A stretch of DNA of 25,359 bases from a virus, in the IMG/VR virus record IMGVR_UViG_3300009605_000128, positions 1-25,359 of that record; one strand, given 5' to 3'. Position numbers and translations under genes: made by a program. Shown here piece by piece: positions 1 to 5,536 of the stretch (its first letter is position 1; each line of letters begins with the position of its first letter). The notes under the pieces were generated by a model. The model was not told the DNA's origin, searched no databases, and was given only the letters and a program-made list of their open reading frames with translations.

Positions 1-31
1 GTCTTGGGGAATTCCCTAGCGCTGGGCCTGG

Positions 32-50
32 AATGAGAATGATTCGCATT
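32..50. promoter_or_regulatory. Fur-box-like 9-1-9 palindrome
   Basis: The site reads AATGAGAATGATTCGCATT. The two 9-base arms around the central G are inverted repeats with one mismatch. It fits the gammaproteobacterial Fur consensus AATGANAATNATTNTCATT at all but one specified base. It lies 108 bases before the -35 box of the first clear promoter, so it does not obviously overlap it, and no good promoter is visible directly around it. A short open frame (positions 3-66) also runs through it, so it may be the end of an upstream gene. The match is seen in the sequence; Fur binding is inference. Confidence 0.4.
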
Positions 51-56
51 ACGATA

Positions 57-73
57 ACGCTTCAATGAAGCGT
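57..73. repeat. Short perfect hairpin
   Basis: Arms ACGCTTC and GAAGCGT surround a 3-base loop (AAT). No T-run follows on either side, so a simple terminator is unlikely. The rest of 1-158 holds no gene I can support; open frames entering from the left edge stop at 36 and 66 and could be the tail of an upstream gene. Confidence 0.4.
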
Positions 74-158
74 GTGAGTGCGTGAGGTACACATTGTTTT
101 TCTATCTCTTCTATACCTAGTCGCCTCACCCCACCCTTCTTCTATCTTCTATCTACTA

Positions 159-187
159 TTGACATCAGATGAGGATACCCCTATGAT
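159..187 (+). promoter_or_regulatory. Near-consensus sigma-70 promoter
   Basis: A -35 box TTGACA (159-164), a 17-base spacer and a -10 box TATGAT (182-187) give 11 of 12 consensus bases. Transcription would start near 194, about 28 bases before the first ATG at 222, which has a GAGGT-type ribosome binding site. It drives the short + strand unit that ends at the terminator at 1698-1724, so this unit can be read by host RNA polymerase alone. Confidence 0.8.
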
Positions 188-221
188 CCGCTGTTCACTC
201 ACATCAACACCGAGGTACAAC

Positions 222-380
222 ATGGCATATTCCTACTTCCCGACTCAGAGTTCAGCAGAGAAATGGGTCAGAGAAAATCTAGACCTATCTATTGGACGTG
301 TCACAATCGAAAGGGCATTCCACAAGACAGACGACAGAAAGCAATGGCTTGTCAATTATTCCTTGAGGGCTATAAAATGA
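222..380 (+). CDS. Small protein of unknown function (52 aa)
   Basis: I do not recognise this protein. It begins MAYSYFPTQSSAEKW and is basic near its C-terminus. The ATG at 222 follows GAGGT with normal spacing and lies just after the promoter at 159-187. The frame stays open upstream to a GTG at 78, but that start precedes the promoter and gives an unlikely Ser/Leu-rich extension. The stop overlaps the next start as ATGA, so the two are probably translationally coupled. It is the first gene of a five-gene early unit. Confidence 0.6.
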   Translation: MAYSYFPTQSSAEKWVRENLDLSIGRVTIERAFHKTDDRKQWLVNYSLRAIK

Positions 381-514
381 TCATATTAGAGCAGATCATC
401 GGTTGGACTATAGCGGTATCGTTGACAGTTTCCACGGTAGCACTATCAGCTATTGTCATTCTGTTCGTTGTCTCAGTAGTCGCCAGAATCATACTTCAGA
501 TAAAAGGAGAGTAA
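377..514 (+). CDS. Small single-pass membrane protein (45 aa)
   Basis: The protein is almost entirely a hydrophobic helix (about residues 7-40, rich in Ile, Val and Ala), ending in QIKGE. It should sit in the inner membrane. It starts by ATGA overlap with the previous stop. A longer version from 263 in the same frame would overlap the upstream gene heavily and is less likely. Function is unknown; small membrane proteins in phage early units can be superinfection or host-interference factors, but nothing specific shows that here. Confidence 0.55.
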   Translation: MIILEQIIGWTIAVSLTVSTVALSAIVILFVVSVVARIILQIKGE

Positions 515-515
515 A

Positions 516-887
516 ATGAAACGAGTACAGGTATATTACAACATTCGGCGTGGTGATTATTCGGTCCGTCAATCGGGCCGGGTAATTGATCATGTCGACT
601 CTATTGCGCTATCTGATGTCCGTTTCAACGTAGCACCTGCTGGCCGTGATAAGGTCCGAGCTACTGGTGTCAAAAACGTACACGCTACCGTCTCGGGCTA
701 TTTGGACCTACACGCTATGATGAAGGATTGGAACTGTGACTATGTTGCGTACAATCCGTTCAAATATGATCAGTTTGTGAAAATCACTGCCCGTGCTTAT
801 GATGGTTTTGATGCAACCCCTGTATCATCTGCCGATTATGTCGAATTAATGCCGAACCGCGAAATCCGAGCATGGGGGGTCAAATGA
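516..887 (+). CDS. Hypothetical phage protein (123 aa)
   Basis: The start is ATG at 516, preceded by AAAGGAGAG. The protein is soluble and mixed alpha/beta in character, with no cysteine cluster or catalytic motif that I can see. The sequence begins MKRVQVYYNIRRGDYSVRQS, and its internal pattern of short strands suggests a small beta-rich fold. It is tightly packed in the early unit and its stop overlaps the start of the GP88-family gene as ATGA. I cannot assign a function. Confidence 0.7.
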   Translation: MKRVQVYYNIRRGDYSVRQSGRVIDHVDSIALSDVRFNVAPAGRDKVRATGVKNVHATVSGYLDLHAMMKDWNCDYVAYNPFKYDQFVKITARAYDGFDATPVSSADYVELMPNREIRAWGVK

Positions 888-1501
888 CACTACATTTATC
901 TAAAATGTCTGGGAAGCTAACCGGCATACCAGCATACAATACAAACACGACTAGCAATGAGTTTTGTATACGTCAAAAAGATACAGATACCATATGCGGA
1001 GAATGCTATTCACACAGGATGTTAGCTACATACAGGAAGTCGTGTATCCCGGCATTCGAACGAAATTCGGTAGCTTTTGCGGAATGGATAGACTGGGCCG
1101 ATTTACCATTTATAAATGCCGCTTTCGTACGACTAAACGGGCATGGCGAACTGATAAACGAAACTCATTTTGTCAATATTATCAGGCTTGCGCGTAAAAA
1201 CCCGCACACCACATTTGCATTGTGGACAAAACGTGCCAGCATCACCCGCAAGTTCACTAAGCCATACAATGGCAAGAACTTGACGCTGAGAAGAGGTGTG
1301 CCAAATAATTTGATTCTCGTATTCTCAAATCCTAGAATTAACAAGGTAATTGGAGTGCCGCGAGGCTTCCATAAGGTGTTCAACAATGTATCAAAAGGCT
1401 CTACAGAGCCGCAGAACTGCACTGGCAAAAAGTGCATAGAGTGTCTTTTCTGTTACAGAAAGGACAGCGGAATAAACGTAATCGTGGAGCAAACCAAATG
1501 A
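884..1501 (+). CDS. GP88-family cysteine-rich protein
   Basis: This matches the phage gene product 88 family. It opens with LSKMSGKLTGIPAYNTNT, typical of the family, and carries two cysteine clusters: C28, C38, C41 near the N-terminus and C179, C184, C187, C190 in NCTGKKCIECLFCY near the C-terminus. Seven placed cysteines suggest metal or Fe-S binding, but the family's role is not established. I chose ATG 884 because it overlaps the upstream stop (ATGA) and has a G-rich site before it; a start at 872 is also open. The length is 205 aa. A 59-aa gene overlaps its end. Confidence 0.8.
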   Translation: MTLHLSKMSGKLTGIPAYNTNTTSNEFCIRQKDTDTICGECYSHRMLATYRKSCIPAFERNSVAFAEWIDWADLPFINAAFVRLNGHGELINETHFVNIIRLARKNPHTTFALWTKRASITRKFTKPYNGKNLTLRRGVPNNLILVFSNPRINKVIGVPRGFHKVFNNVSKGSTEPQNCTGKKCIECLFCYRKDSGINVIVEQTK

Positions 1502-1677
1502 AATATATTATATTCGAAAAGGACGGACAGCGATATTTATCCATGCACGGCCAGATGGTAGGTATAAAAACTATCCCACCAAAGCACAAGCGCAAGAAGC
1601 CAACACGGCTCCCATCGTGCATACACGGAGTAACTCACAGAAGTCAACTGACAATGGACCATTATAGTAAAAGGTGA
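1498..1677 (+). CDS. Small basic protein (59 aa)
   Basis: It starts by ATGA overlap with the GP88-family gene. It begins MKYIIFEKDGQRYLSMHGQ and contains a basic stretch KHKRKKPTR near residue 32. I do not recognise it. It is the last gene of the early unit; the terminator hairpin starts 21 bases after its stop. Confidence 0.55.
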   Translation: MKYIIFEKDGQRYLSMHGQMVGIKTIPPKHKRKKPTRLPSCIHGVTHRSQLTMDHYSKR

Positions 1678-1697
1678 CAGTATTGAGTAACTTCAAT

Positions 1698-1724
1698 AAG
1701 GGCCCCGAAGGGCCCTTTTTTTTT
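1698..1724 (+). terminator. Strong intrinsic terminator
   Basis: A perfect 8-base-pair stem (AAGGGCCC with GGGCCCTT) closes a CGAA loop and is followed by nine T residues. It ends the early + strand unit. Read from the other strand, the loop is TTCG, but only a weak T-run follows, so leftward termination is less certain. Confidence 0.93.
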
Positions 1725-1734
1725 GCCACCAGAC

Positions 1735-1757
1735 GGCCCTGTAAGGGCCATTACAGG
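1735..1757. repeat. Two mutually exclusive hairpins between convergent units
   Basis: GGCCCT (1735-1740) can pair with AGGGCC (1744-1749), or CCTGTAA (1738-1744) can pair with TTACAGG (1751-1757). The two pairings exclude each other. The site lies between the end of the rightward early unit and the end of the leftward 1782-2148 unit, so a role in ending leftward transcripts is plausible. No T-run follows on the - strand. Confidence 0.45.
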
Positions 1758-1781
1758 CTTTTGAGGGGATACCGCTACACC

Positions 1782-1967
1782 CTATAGGGTATCGAAGTCC
1801 ACGCCGCCTTGGCGCTTCTGCGGCCTGTGATAATCTCTTAATGTGGCGTGCTTGTGCCCTTTCTTCTTGTAAGGGCTGTTCTTGTGCGCCAGATTCCGCT
1901 GCCTGGACGAACGCCGCCTCGCTTTCTCAGATTCGCGAACGCCGCCGTCATTTGTCTGTTGCTTCAT
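1782..1967 (-). CDS. Small, highly basic protein (61 aa)
   Basis: About a third of the residues are Lys, Arg or His, as in KARRRSSRQRN and SPYKKKGHKHATLRDYHRPQK, so nucleic-acid binding is possible but unproven. It starts inside the end of the DUF3310 gene (20-base overlap) with only a weak ribosome binding site, which fits translational coupling. I do not recognise a family. Confidence 0.5.
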   Translation of the reverse strand: MKQQTNDGGVRESEKARRRSSRQRNLAHKNSPYKKKGHKHATLRDYHRPQKRQGGVDFDTL

Positions 1968-2148
1968 TTTTCGACACTTCCCGCTTTAGGATATCCGCAT
2001 AGTCGATGATCTTGTCGAGGTCACCAATTGGGTCACCCTTCTTGTTCCACCGCGACGCATATTTTATGATGTTCCCGGTGCAAAAATCCAGATTATTCTC
2101 CAAAATGTAAGTGATTGGAGTTATTTTCATCGCGTAGTGTTGGCTCAT
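1948..2148 (-). CDS. DUF3310-family phage protein
   Basis: The 66-aa protein matches DUF3310: PITYILENNLDFCTGNIIKY is followed by SRWNKKGDPIGDLDKIIDYA, the family's two conserved blocks. T7 gp1.7, a nucleotide kinase, carries a related domain, but this short copy is only the DUF3310 segment and no enzymatic role can be claimed. The ATG at 2148 follows AGGAG with a 7-base spacer. It is the first gene of a short leftward unit that diverges from the replication genes across the control region at 2149-2408. Confidence 0.85.
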   Translation of the reverse strand: MSQHYAMKITPITYILENNLDFCTGNIIKYASRWNKKGDPIGDLDKIIDYADILKREVSKNEATDK

Positions 2149-2172
2149 CCATAATCTCCTACTATACTAACA

Positions 2173-2323
2173 TATAAGCGGTAACCCTTTGATTACAAAG
2201 GAATGATTAGTAATAATGTTGAATGAGAAAGATGACTACCTGTAATAAGCGGCTACAACTCGACTGATTCCTCTATAAGCGGCTACAACTGGTACACTGA
2301 TTCCTCTATAAGCGGCTACAACT
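2173..2323. repeat. Cluster of TAAGCGG direct repeats (operator or iterons)
   Basis: The core ATAAGCGG occurs at 2174, 2245, 2275 and 2308. The last three copies extend to ATAAGCGGCTACAACT (ends 2260, 2290, 2323). A 28-base exact repeat occupies 2263-2290 and 2296-2323, 33 bases apart (about three helical turns), with the preceding copy 30 bases away. The array sits in a gene-free region between divergent units, and its last copy ends 13 bases before the -35 box at 2336. Either repressor or activator sites, or origin iterons, would fit. Confidence 0.7.
2186..2201. promoter_or_regulatory. Inverted repeat near a leftward promoter
   Basis: CCTTTG and CAAAGG form a perfect 6-4-6 inverted repeat. 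On the - strand its inner part supplies TTGTAA, which with TATATG 16 bases on could be a weak promoter for the DUF3310 unit. A protein bound here would cover that promoter. The promoter itself is only about 4 of 6 in each box, so this is tentative. Confidence 0.4.
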
Positions 2324-2335
2324 GAAATAAAAAGC

Positions 2336-2365
2336 TTGACAGGCCCTGGAGATCCATGCTATCTT
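2336..2365 (+). promoter_or_regulatory. Sigma-70 promoter for the replication unit
   Basis: A -35 box TTGACA (2336-2341), an 18-base spacer and a -10 box TATCTT (2360-2365) with a TGC before it (extended -10). Transcription would start near 2372, about 37 bases before the ATG at 2409. The repeat array ends 13 bases upstream, so binding there could activate or block it. Confidence 0.7.
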
Positions 2366-2408
2366 CCTCTCATGGAATCAAGGTTGGTTCCAACAACTGG
2401 AGAAATAA

Positions 2409-2699
2409 ATGAAACGCAGGAAAAAGAACGCATCTGAAAAGATGCAGGACATCAAGAGAACCCAAAAGGCTTACGAGGGAATGGCTAACGCCGTCGATAA
2501 ATTCAAGGATGAGGTGTACACCTATGAGTGGGATGTTGGGAAAATTGGCACCTCTAGCTTCCATGAACTCTTCAACGGCAGGGATGAACTTGACTCGGCG
2601 AAGCTTATGCAGGGGGAAAGTCTGGTGGATGACACCTATTATTCGGACGGTAAGTTCGAAGGGATGGATGTTACCCTCATTGAGGAATATAAGAGTTGA
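2409..2699 (+). CDS. Hypothetical protein (96 aa)
   Basis: The first gene of the rightward replication unit, with GGAGA before its ATG. The N-terminus is very basic (MKRRKKNASEKMQDIKRTQK); the rest is acidic, ending TLIEEYKS. I see no known domain. Its position right after the repeat-controlled promoter is where phages often keep regulators or replication-initiation factors, but no DNA-binding motif is evident. Its stop overlaps a TTG start. Confidence 0.65.
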   Translation: MKRRKKNASEKMQDIKRTQKAYEGMANAVDKFKDEVYTYEWDVGKIGTSSFHELFNGRDELDSAKLMQGESLVDDTYYSDGKFEGMDVTLIEEYKS

Positions 2700-2724
2700 C
2701 AACAAGAGCTAAATCAATTATCAT
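2696..2724 (+). promoter_or_regulatory. Second sigma-70 promoter inside the replication unit
   Basis: TTGACA (2696-2701), 17 bases, then TATCAT (2719-2724): 11 of 12 consensus bases. It overlaps the end of the 96-aa gene and would raise transcription of the downstream replication genes. Transcripts would begin near 2731 and pass through the attenuator-like hairpin at 2925-2958. Confidence 0.6.
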
Positions 2725-2803
2725 CAGATTATTGATAGGAGTTCCCACTGTTTCACTGCTTTTCTGGATTGTGTGGGAAGTGGCAAACACCCCTTACTGG
2801 TGA
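2696..2803 (+). CDS. Possible tiny membrane protein (35 aa, TTG start)
   Basis: The TTG at 2696 overlaps the previous stop (TTGA) and follows GAGGAA by 8 bases. The product has a basic N-terminus then a hydrophobic helix: SIIIRLLIGVPTVSLLFWIV, ending ANTPYW. Its stop overlaps a GTG start (GTGA). The same bases carry a strong promoter, so it may be only a chance frame; the coupled arrangement on both sides is the main support. Confidence 0.35.
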   Translation: MTTRAKSIIIRLLIGVPTVSLLFWIVWEVANTPYW

Positions 2804-2964
2804 GGAAAGGTCTACTGGAGCCAGAGAAGGCTAGATTGCGTGTGATTAATGCCGCACTAAACTGCATGACCAAGTCCCGGGCAAGACTAAAACTGCCCTT
2901 CGTTTCATGGATGTTCCTCCTGGTGAGCCCTGAGCAAGGCTTAAAAAGGCTCTTTTTTATATGA
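2800..2964 (+). CDS. Possible small protein (54 aa, GTG start)
   Basis: GTG at 2800 overlaps the stop before it (GTGA), and its own stop overlaps the next ATG (ATGA). The product is basic, with a hydrophobic segment LPFVSWMFLLV. No family is recognised. The last codons are encoded by a terminator-like hairpin and T-run, so this stretch may instead be a leader RNA. Translation of it would explain how the next gene, which lacks its own ribosome binding site, is started. An in-frame GTG at 2773 is also open. Confidence 0.35.
   Translation: MRKGLLEPEKARLRVINAALNCMTKSRARLKLPFVSWMFLLVSPEQGLKRLFFI
2925..2958 (+). terminator. Terminator or attenuator-like hairpin
   Basis: GAGCC (2925-2929) can pair with GGCTC (2948-2952), which is followed by six T residues. 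The same GAGCC can pair with GGCTT (2938-2942), a competing fold without a T-run. The next ATG is two bases after the T-run. This is a layout expected of an attenuator; the stem is short (5 pairs), so efficiency is unclear. Confidence 0.45.
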
Positions 2965-3440
2965 GAAAAGGAAGTCGAAAAATCAAAAGCCGAGGACTCA
3001 AGAGAGCCTTGGCTATTCTGCGTGGAATTGAAAAAGAGAGGGTTGCCTGTATCAAGAATGCCTCTCAGATAGAGTTCGAATCACTGCTCAGTAGAGCATT
3101 AAATCAGATAGAAAACATCAAGAGAATAGGTAGGGATAAGTATGCAGAAGAAGGCGACTCTGCTATCATTCAAGCATGGAATGTCTACAGTAACCTACAG
3201 AGAAGTAAGAATGACCCGGCGTTTTTCATGGATAACACCCGTAACAGGCCTGGACGGGTTATTCATCAGGGCAGACCTGCATCCGTAAGATGGGACGCTG
3301 CCGCCATGATGGCAACCACACGCTTCAGGGGTTATCAAGACACATGGTGGAGGCCGCCACCCAGAAGGTCACAAGTTAAACACTACACTCAAGAGGAAAT
3401 AGAACGTGAATTCCCCGACAAAATCTATAAAAGACGCTGA
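2961..3440 (+). CDS. Hypothetical basic protein (159 aa)
   Basis: The N-terminus is strongly basic (MRKGSRKIKSRGLKRA), followed by a predicted helical region and a C-terminal Arg-, Trp- and Pro-rich stretch (DTWWRPPPRRSQ). I do not recognise a domain. There is no ribosome binding site before the ATG at 2961, so translation probably depends on the overlapping upstream frame. The next gene starts 35 bases before its end. Confidence 0.65.
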   Translation: MRKGSRKIKSRGLKRALAILRGIEKERVACIKNASQIEFESLLSRALNQIENIKRIGRDKYAEEGDSAIIQAWNVYSNLQRSKNDPAFFMDNTRNRPGRVIHQGRPASVRWDAAAMMATTRFRGYQDTWWRPPPRRSQVKHYTQEEIEREFPDKIYKRR

Positions 3441-3669
3441 ATTGATCATCGGCGCGGCCATCCTCGACATGAAGGATATGGTCAAGGCGCTAGAAGATAA
3501 CCTAAATATTATGAATGAAGACGAGATATGGGACGCTGCCCAAGGGTTATTGGGTATCGGTAATGAGGTATCTCAGTATGGAAACTGCCTGCTGAAGTCC
3601 CATTCGGAAATAGAGGAGTGGTTGTGGCGATACCATGAGGCACAACTGGAGGTATCAGTATGGGCCTGA
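3406..3669 (+). CDS. Hypothetical acidic helical protein (87 aa)
   Basis: A GTG start at 3406 follows AGAGGAA by 8 bases. The product is largely helical and acidic, with heptad-like LEDNLNIMNEDEIWDAAQGLL. It lies immediately before the helicase and overlaps it by 10 bases, and the helicase's GGAGGT site is inside this gene. A helicase-loading or accessory role is possible from position alone; no motif supports it. Confidence 0.65.
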   Translation: MNSPTKSIKDAELIIGAAILDMKDMVKALEDNLNIMNEDEIWDAAQGLLGIGNEVSQYGNCLLKSHSEIEEWLWRYHEAQLEVSVWA

Positions 3670-4580
3670 TTGACCAAGAAGAACTCAAGAAGTACGGAAG
3701 AATATCAGACGCGCAGAGAAACATTAGGGAAAGCGGGGAGTTTATTGACGACGTTCTAGACCGCTTCCTGAACGGTACTCATCTAACTGGTATTAAACTT
3801 CCCTTCAGGCTGTTCGAAAACGTATTCAGACTGCGTGAGCAGGAGACAACTGTCCTAGCGGGAATAAATGGAGCCGGAAAAAGCTTATTCGCCGGGATGG
3901 TCATATTGAATGCGATAAATCAGGGTTACCCATGCCTGTCAATATCCCTAGAGATGAGCCCCCAATCGCAGGTGGCCAGGATGGTAAGGCAAGCAACCCT
4001 TCAGGCAACCCCCTCGATGGACGGGGTTCTTGAGTTTGCAAAGTGGTGTAAGGGAAATCTGTACTTCTATGACCAACACGGCTCTGTGGACCCTAATACC
4101 CTGAACTCTGTCATCCGCTATTCGGTGGCAGAATATGGGGTCAAATTTATTCTGGTGGATTCGCTTATGACAATGTCGTTCGCTTCAGATGACTGGAATT
4201 CACAAAAGGCGGTAGTTTGCAGTCTAGCTAACGCCGCCAGGAATCTGGACGTGCATATTATGCTGGTCTGCCATGCCAGGAAAGGTAATTCAATCAAAGA
4301 CCGGCTAGATAAGTGGTCTGTAGCTGGTTCATCCGATATAACAAACCGGGCAGACAACGTAATTATACTTGGCAGAGAGTACGAAAAGGACGGAGCTGAT
4401 GCCTACATGAGCCTGTGTAAGGCGCGACATTGGGATGGTGCGGAGATGGACCTTGATCTGGTCTTTGATATGCCCTCCCTGAACTACTACGTGCATGATG
4501 AATTCCCCAAACAATTCTGTGATAGCGTAAAACCAGATGGTGTTGTTGGGGAACTGGACAGGGCTGCATTAAATGGCTAA
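3660..4580 (+). CDS. DnaB/gp4-like replicative helicase, RecA-fold domain only
   Basis: An ATP-driven, ring-type DNA helicase for phage replication. Walker A is GINGAGKS (residues 68-75, K74); SLEMS carries the likely catalytic glutamate E98; Walker B is FILVDSL (163-169, D167); CHARK (204-208) and GSSDITNRADNVIIL (223-237) match DnaB motifs H3 and H4. At 306 aa it lacks the N-terminal domain of DnaB and the primase of T7 gp4, so priming must come from elsewhere. The start follows GGAGGT. It overlaps the next gene by 8 bases and leads the recombination block. Confidence 0.88.
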   Translation: MGLIDQEELKKYGRISDAQRNIRESGEFIDDVLDRFLNGTHLTGIKLPFRLFENVFRLREQETTVLAGINGAGKSLFAGMVILNAINQGYPCLSISLEMSPQSQVARMVRQATLQATPSMDGVLEFAKWCKGNLYFYDQHGSVDPNTLNSVIRYSVAEYGVKFILVDSLMTMSFASDDWNSQKAVVCSLANAARNLDVHIMLVCHARKGNSIKDRLDKWSVAGSSDITNRADNVIILGREYEKDGADAYMSLCKARHWDGAEMDLDLVFDMPSLNYYVHDEFPKQFCDSVKPDGVVGELDRAALNG

Positions 4581-4887
4581 TTGGAAAAGGTTTGAAAGAC
4601 GAGTGGCAGGAAGAACCGGCGGGAAGAGAATACCTATAACAGGCAGGAAAGGTCTCGATATTGACCACCCTGTGCTGGATATGGAATGCAAGTACCGCAA
4701 AGAACTACCGGCATGGCTCTTCAAGGATGCTTGGAGGCAGGCGAACGAGGGGAATGGTATCCCCACTATAGTGGTTGGAGAGTATAATAATTCCCAGATT
4801 TGGGCTATTATTTCACTCGATGATCTTGTTACATTAATACGAAAGGAGTATAATTGTGAGAAATATGATGATCAGCCCGTTGTTTAA
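4573..4887 (+). CDS. PD-(D/E)XK nuclease, Holliday-junction-resolvase-like
   Basis: The 104-aa protein has the order expected of a small PD-(D/E)XK endonuclease: E8 in an N-terminal helix, an R-G-G-K-R strand, D29 in GLDI, E38-C-K40, and a helix with Q56. This fits Hjc-like or VRR-type phage resolvases that cut branched DNA. It overlaps the helicase end and precedes the Rad52-like gene, so a role in resolving replication or recombination intermediates is reasonable. The exact substrate is inference. Confidence 0.68.
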   Translation: MANWKRFERRVAGRTGGKRIPITGRKGLDIDHPVLDMECKYRKELPAWLFKDAWRQANEGNGIPTIVVGEYNNSQIWAIISLDDLVTLIRKEYNCEKYDDQPVV

Positions 4888-5077
4888 TATGATGAGAAGT
4901 ATACGTGATCCCTTCGATGTCTCTTGGAATGACGCTTATCAGCAGTCGATGATTCCAGAAGATGGTGCAATAATCACCAAGACAGAGATGGTCACCAAGA
5001 AGTACCGTGTTAAACATGGAGAGGATGGTTCCATAAAGTACGTTCCTATAACCATTGAAGAGGGAAAAGATGAATAA
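4856..5077 (+). CDS. Hypothetical protein (73 aa)
   Basis: GTG at 4856 follows AAAGGAG at good spacing. The N-terminus is Met-rich (MRNMMISPLFNMMRS) and the C-terminal half is charged, with a strand-like KKYRVKHGEDGSIKYVPITI. No family is recognised. It overlaps the nuclease gene by 32 bases and the Rad52-like gene by 8. Confidence 0.6.
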   Translation: MRNMMISPLFNMMRSIRDPFDVSWNDAYQQSMIPEDGAIITKTEMVTKKYRVKHGEDGSIKYVPITIEEGKDE

Positions 5078-5528
5078 AGTAGAAGTAGGCTTAAAGCGTC
5101 CGTTCGAATTATCGAAACTCAGATGGCGCAAGGGGCATGGTAGTGGTGAGTTGGTATACATTACCGCTAGAGATGTCATGGACCGACTGGACCAAGTTTG
5201 TGGTACGGATGGATGGATGGATGAGTACGCATACATCGGTGGCCGTATGGTGTGTAAAATCTCTATACTCACCAAAAATATGTGGATCAGCAAGTGTGAT
5301 GGAGCTGACGACTCAAACATAGAAGGCGCGAAGGGTGGATTGAGTGATGCCTTTAAGAGGGCTGCGGTTAAGTTCGGAGTCGGACGCTATTTATACCACC
5401 CTAACGCATTCAACAGTAAGAAAGAACCGGCTCCTTGGGCTACTCCAGAGGGGTATGACAAGCTTATGGCTGAGAGGGAAGGTCTTGAGATTGTTCAGTT
5501 TAAGGAAGCCTTGAAGGCGGCAGCATAG
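5070..5528 (+). CDS. Rad52/22-family single-strand annealing protein
   Basis: This protein would anneal complementary single strands during phage recombination. It matches the Rad52 family in several blocks: KRPFELSKLRWRKG, YITARDVMDRLDQVCG, W-x-SKCDGADDS and KGGLSDAFKRAAVKFGVGRY (88-107). It is 152 aa from the ATG at 5070, about the length of the core Rad52 domain, with no C-terminal extension. An in-frame TTG at 5055 is less likely because AGAGGG precedes the ATG. The exonuclease at 8187-8957 is its probable partner for two-component recombination. Confidence 0.87.
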   Translation: MNKVEVGLKRPFELSKLRWRKGHGSGELVYITARDVMDRLDQVCGTDGWMDEYAYIGGRMVCKISILTKNMWISKCDGADDSNIEGAKGGLSDAFKRAAVKFGVGRYLYHPNAFNSKKEPAPWATPEGYDKLMAEREGLEIVQFKEALKAAA

Positions 5529-5536
5529 GAGGAGAT

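Noticed and set aside
78-221. Longer N-terminus for the first gene, from GTG 78
   Set aside because: The start lies before the promoter at 159-187, and the added segment is Ser/Leu-rich and unlike a real N-terminus. ATG 222 has a better ribosome binding site.
2244-2323. CRISPR-like array
   Set aside because: Only three extended copies, with 13- to 17-base gaps that are themselves partly repeated; no unique spacers and no cas genes.
2760-2958. RNase P-like RNA, because GAGGAAAG and AAGTCCCGGGC resemble its conserved parts
   Set aside because: The P4 helix cannot be closed with a matching 3' strand, the order is wrong and the stretch is too short.
3060-3090. tRNA-like GAGTTCGAATC segment
   Set aside because: No acceptor stem, D-arm or anticodon arm around it; it lies inside a coding frame. 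No tRNA gene was found in the window.
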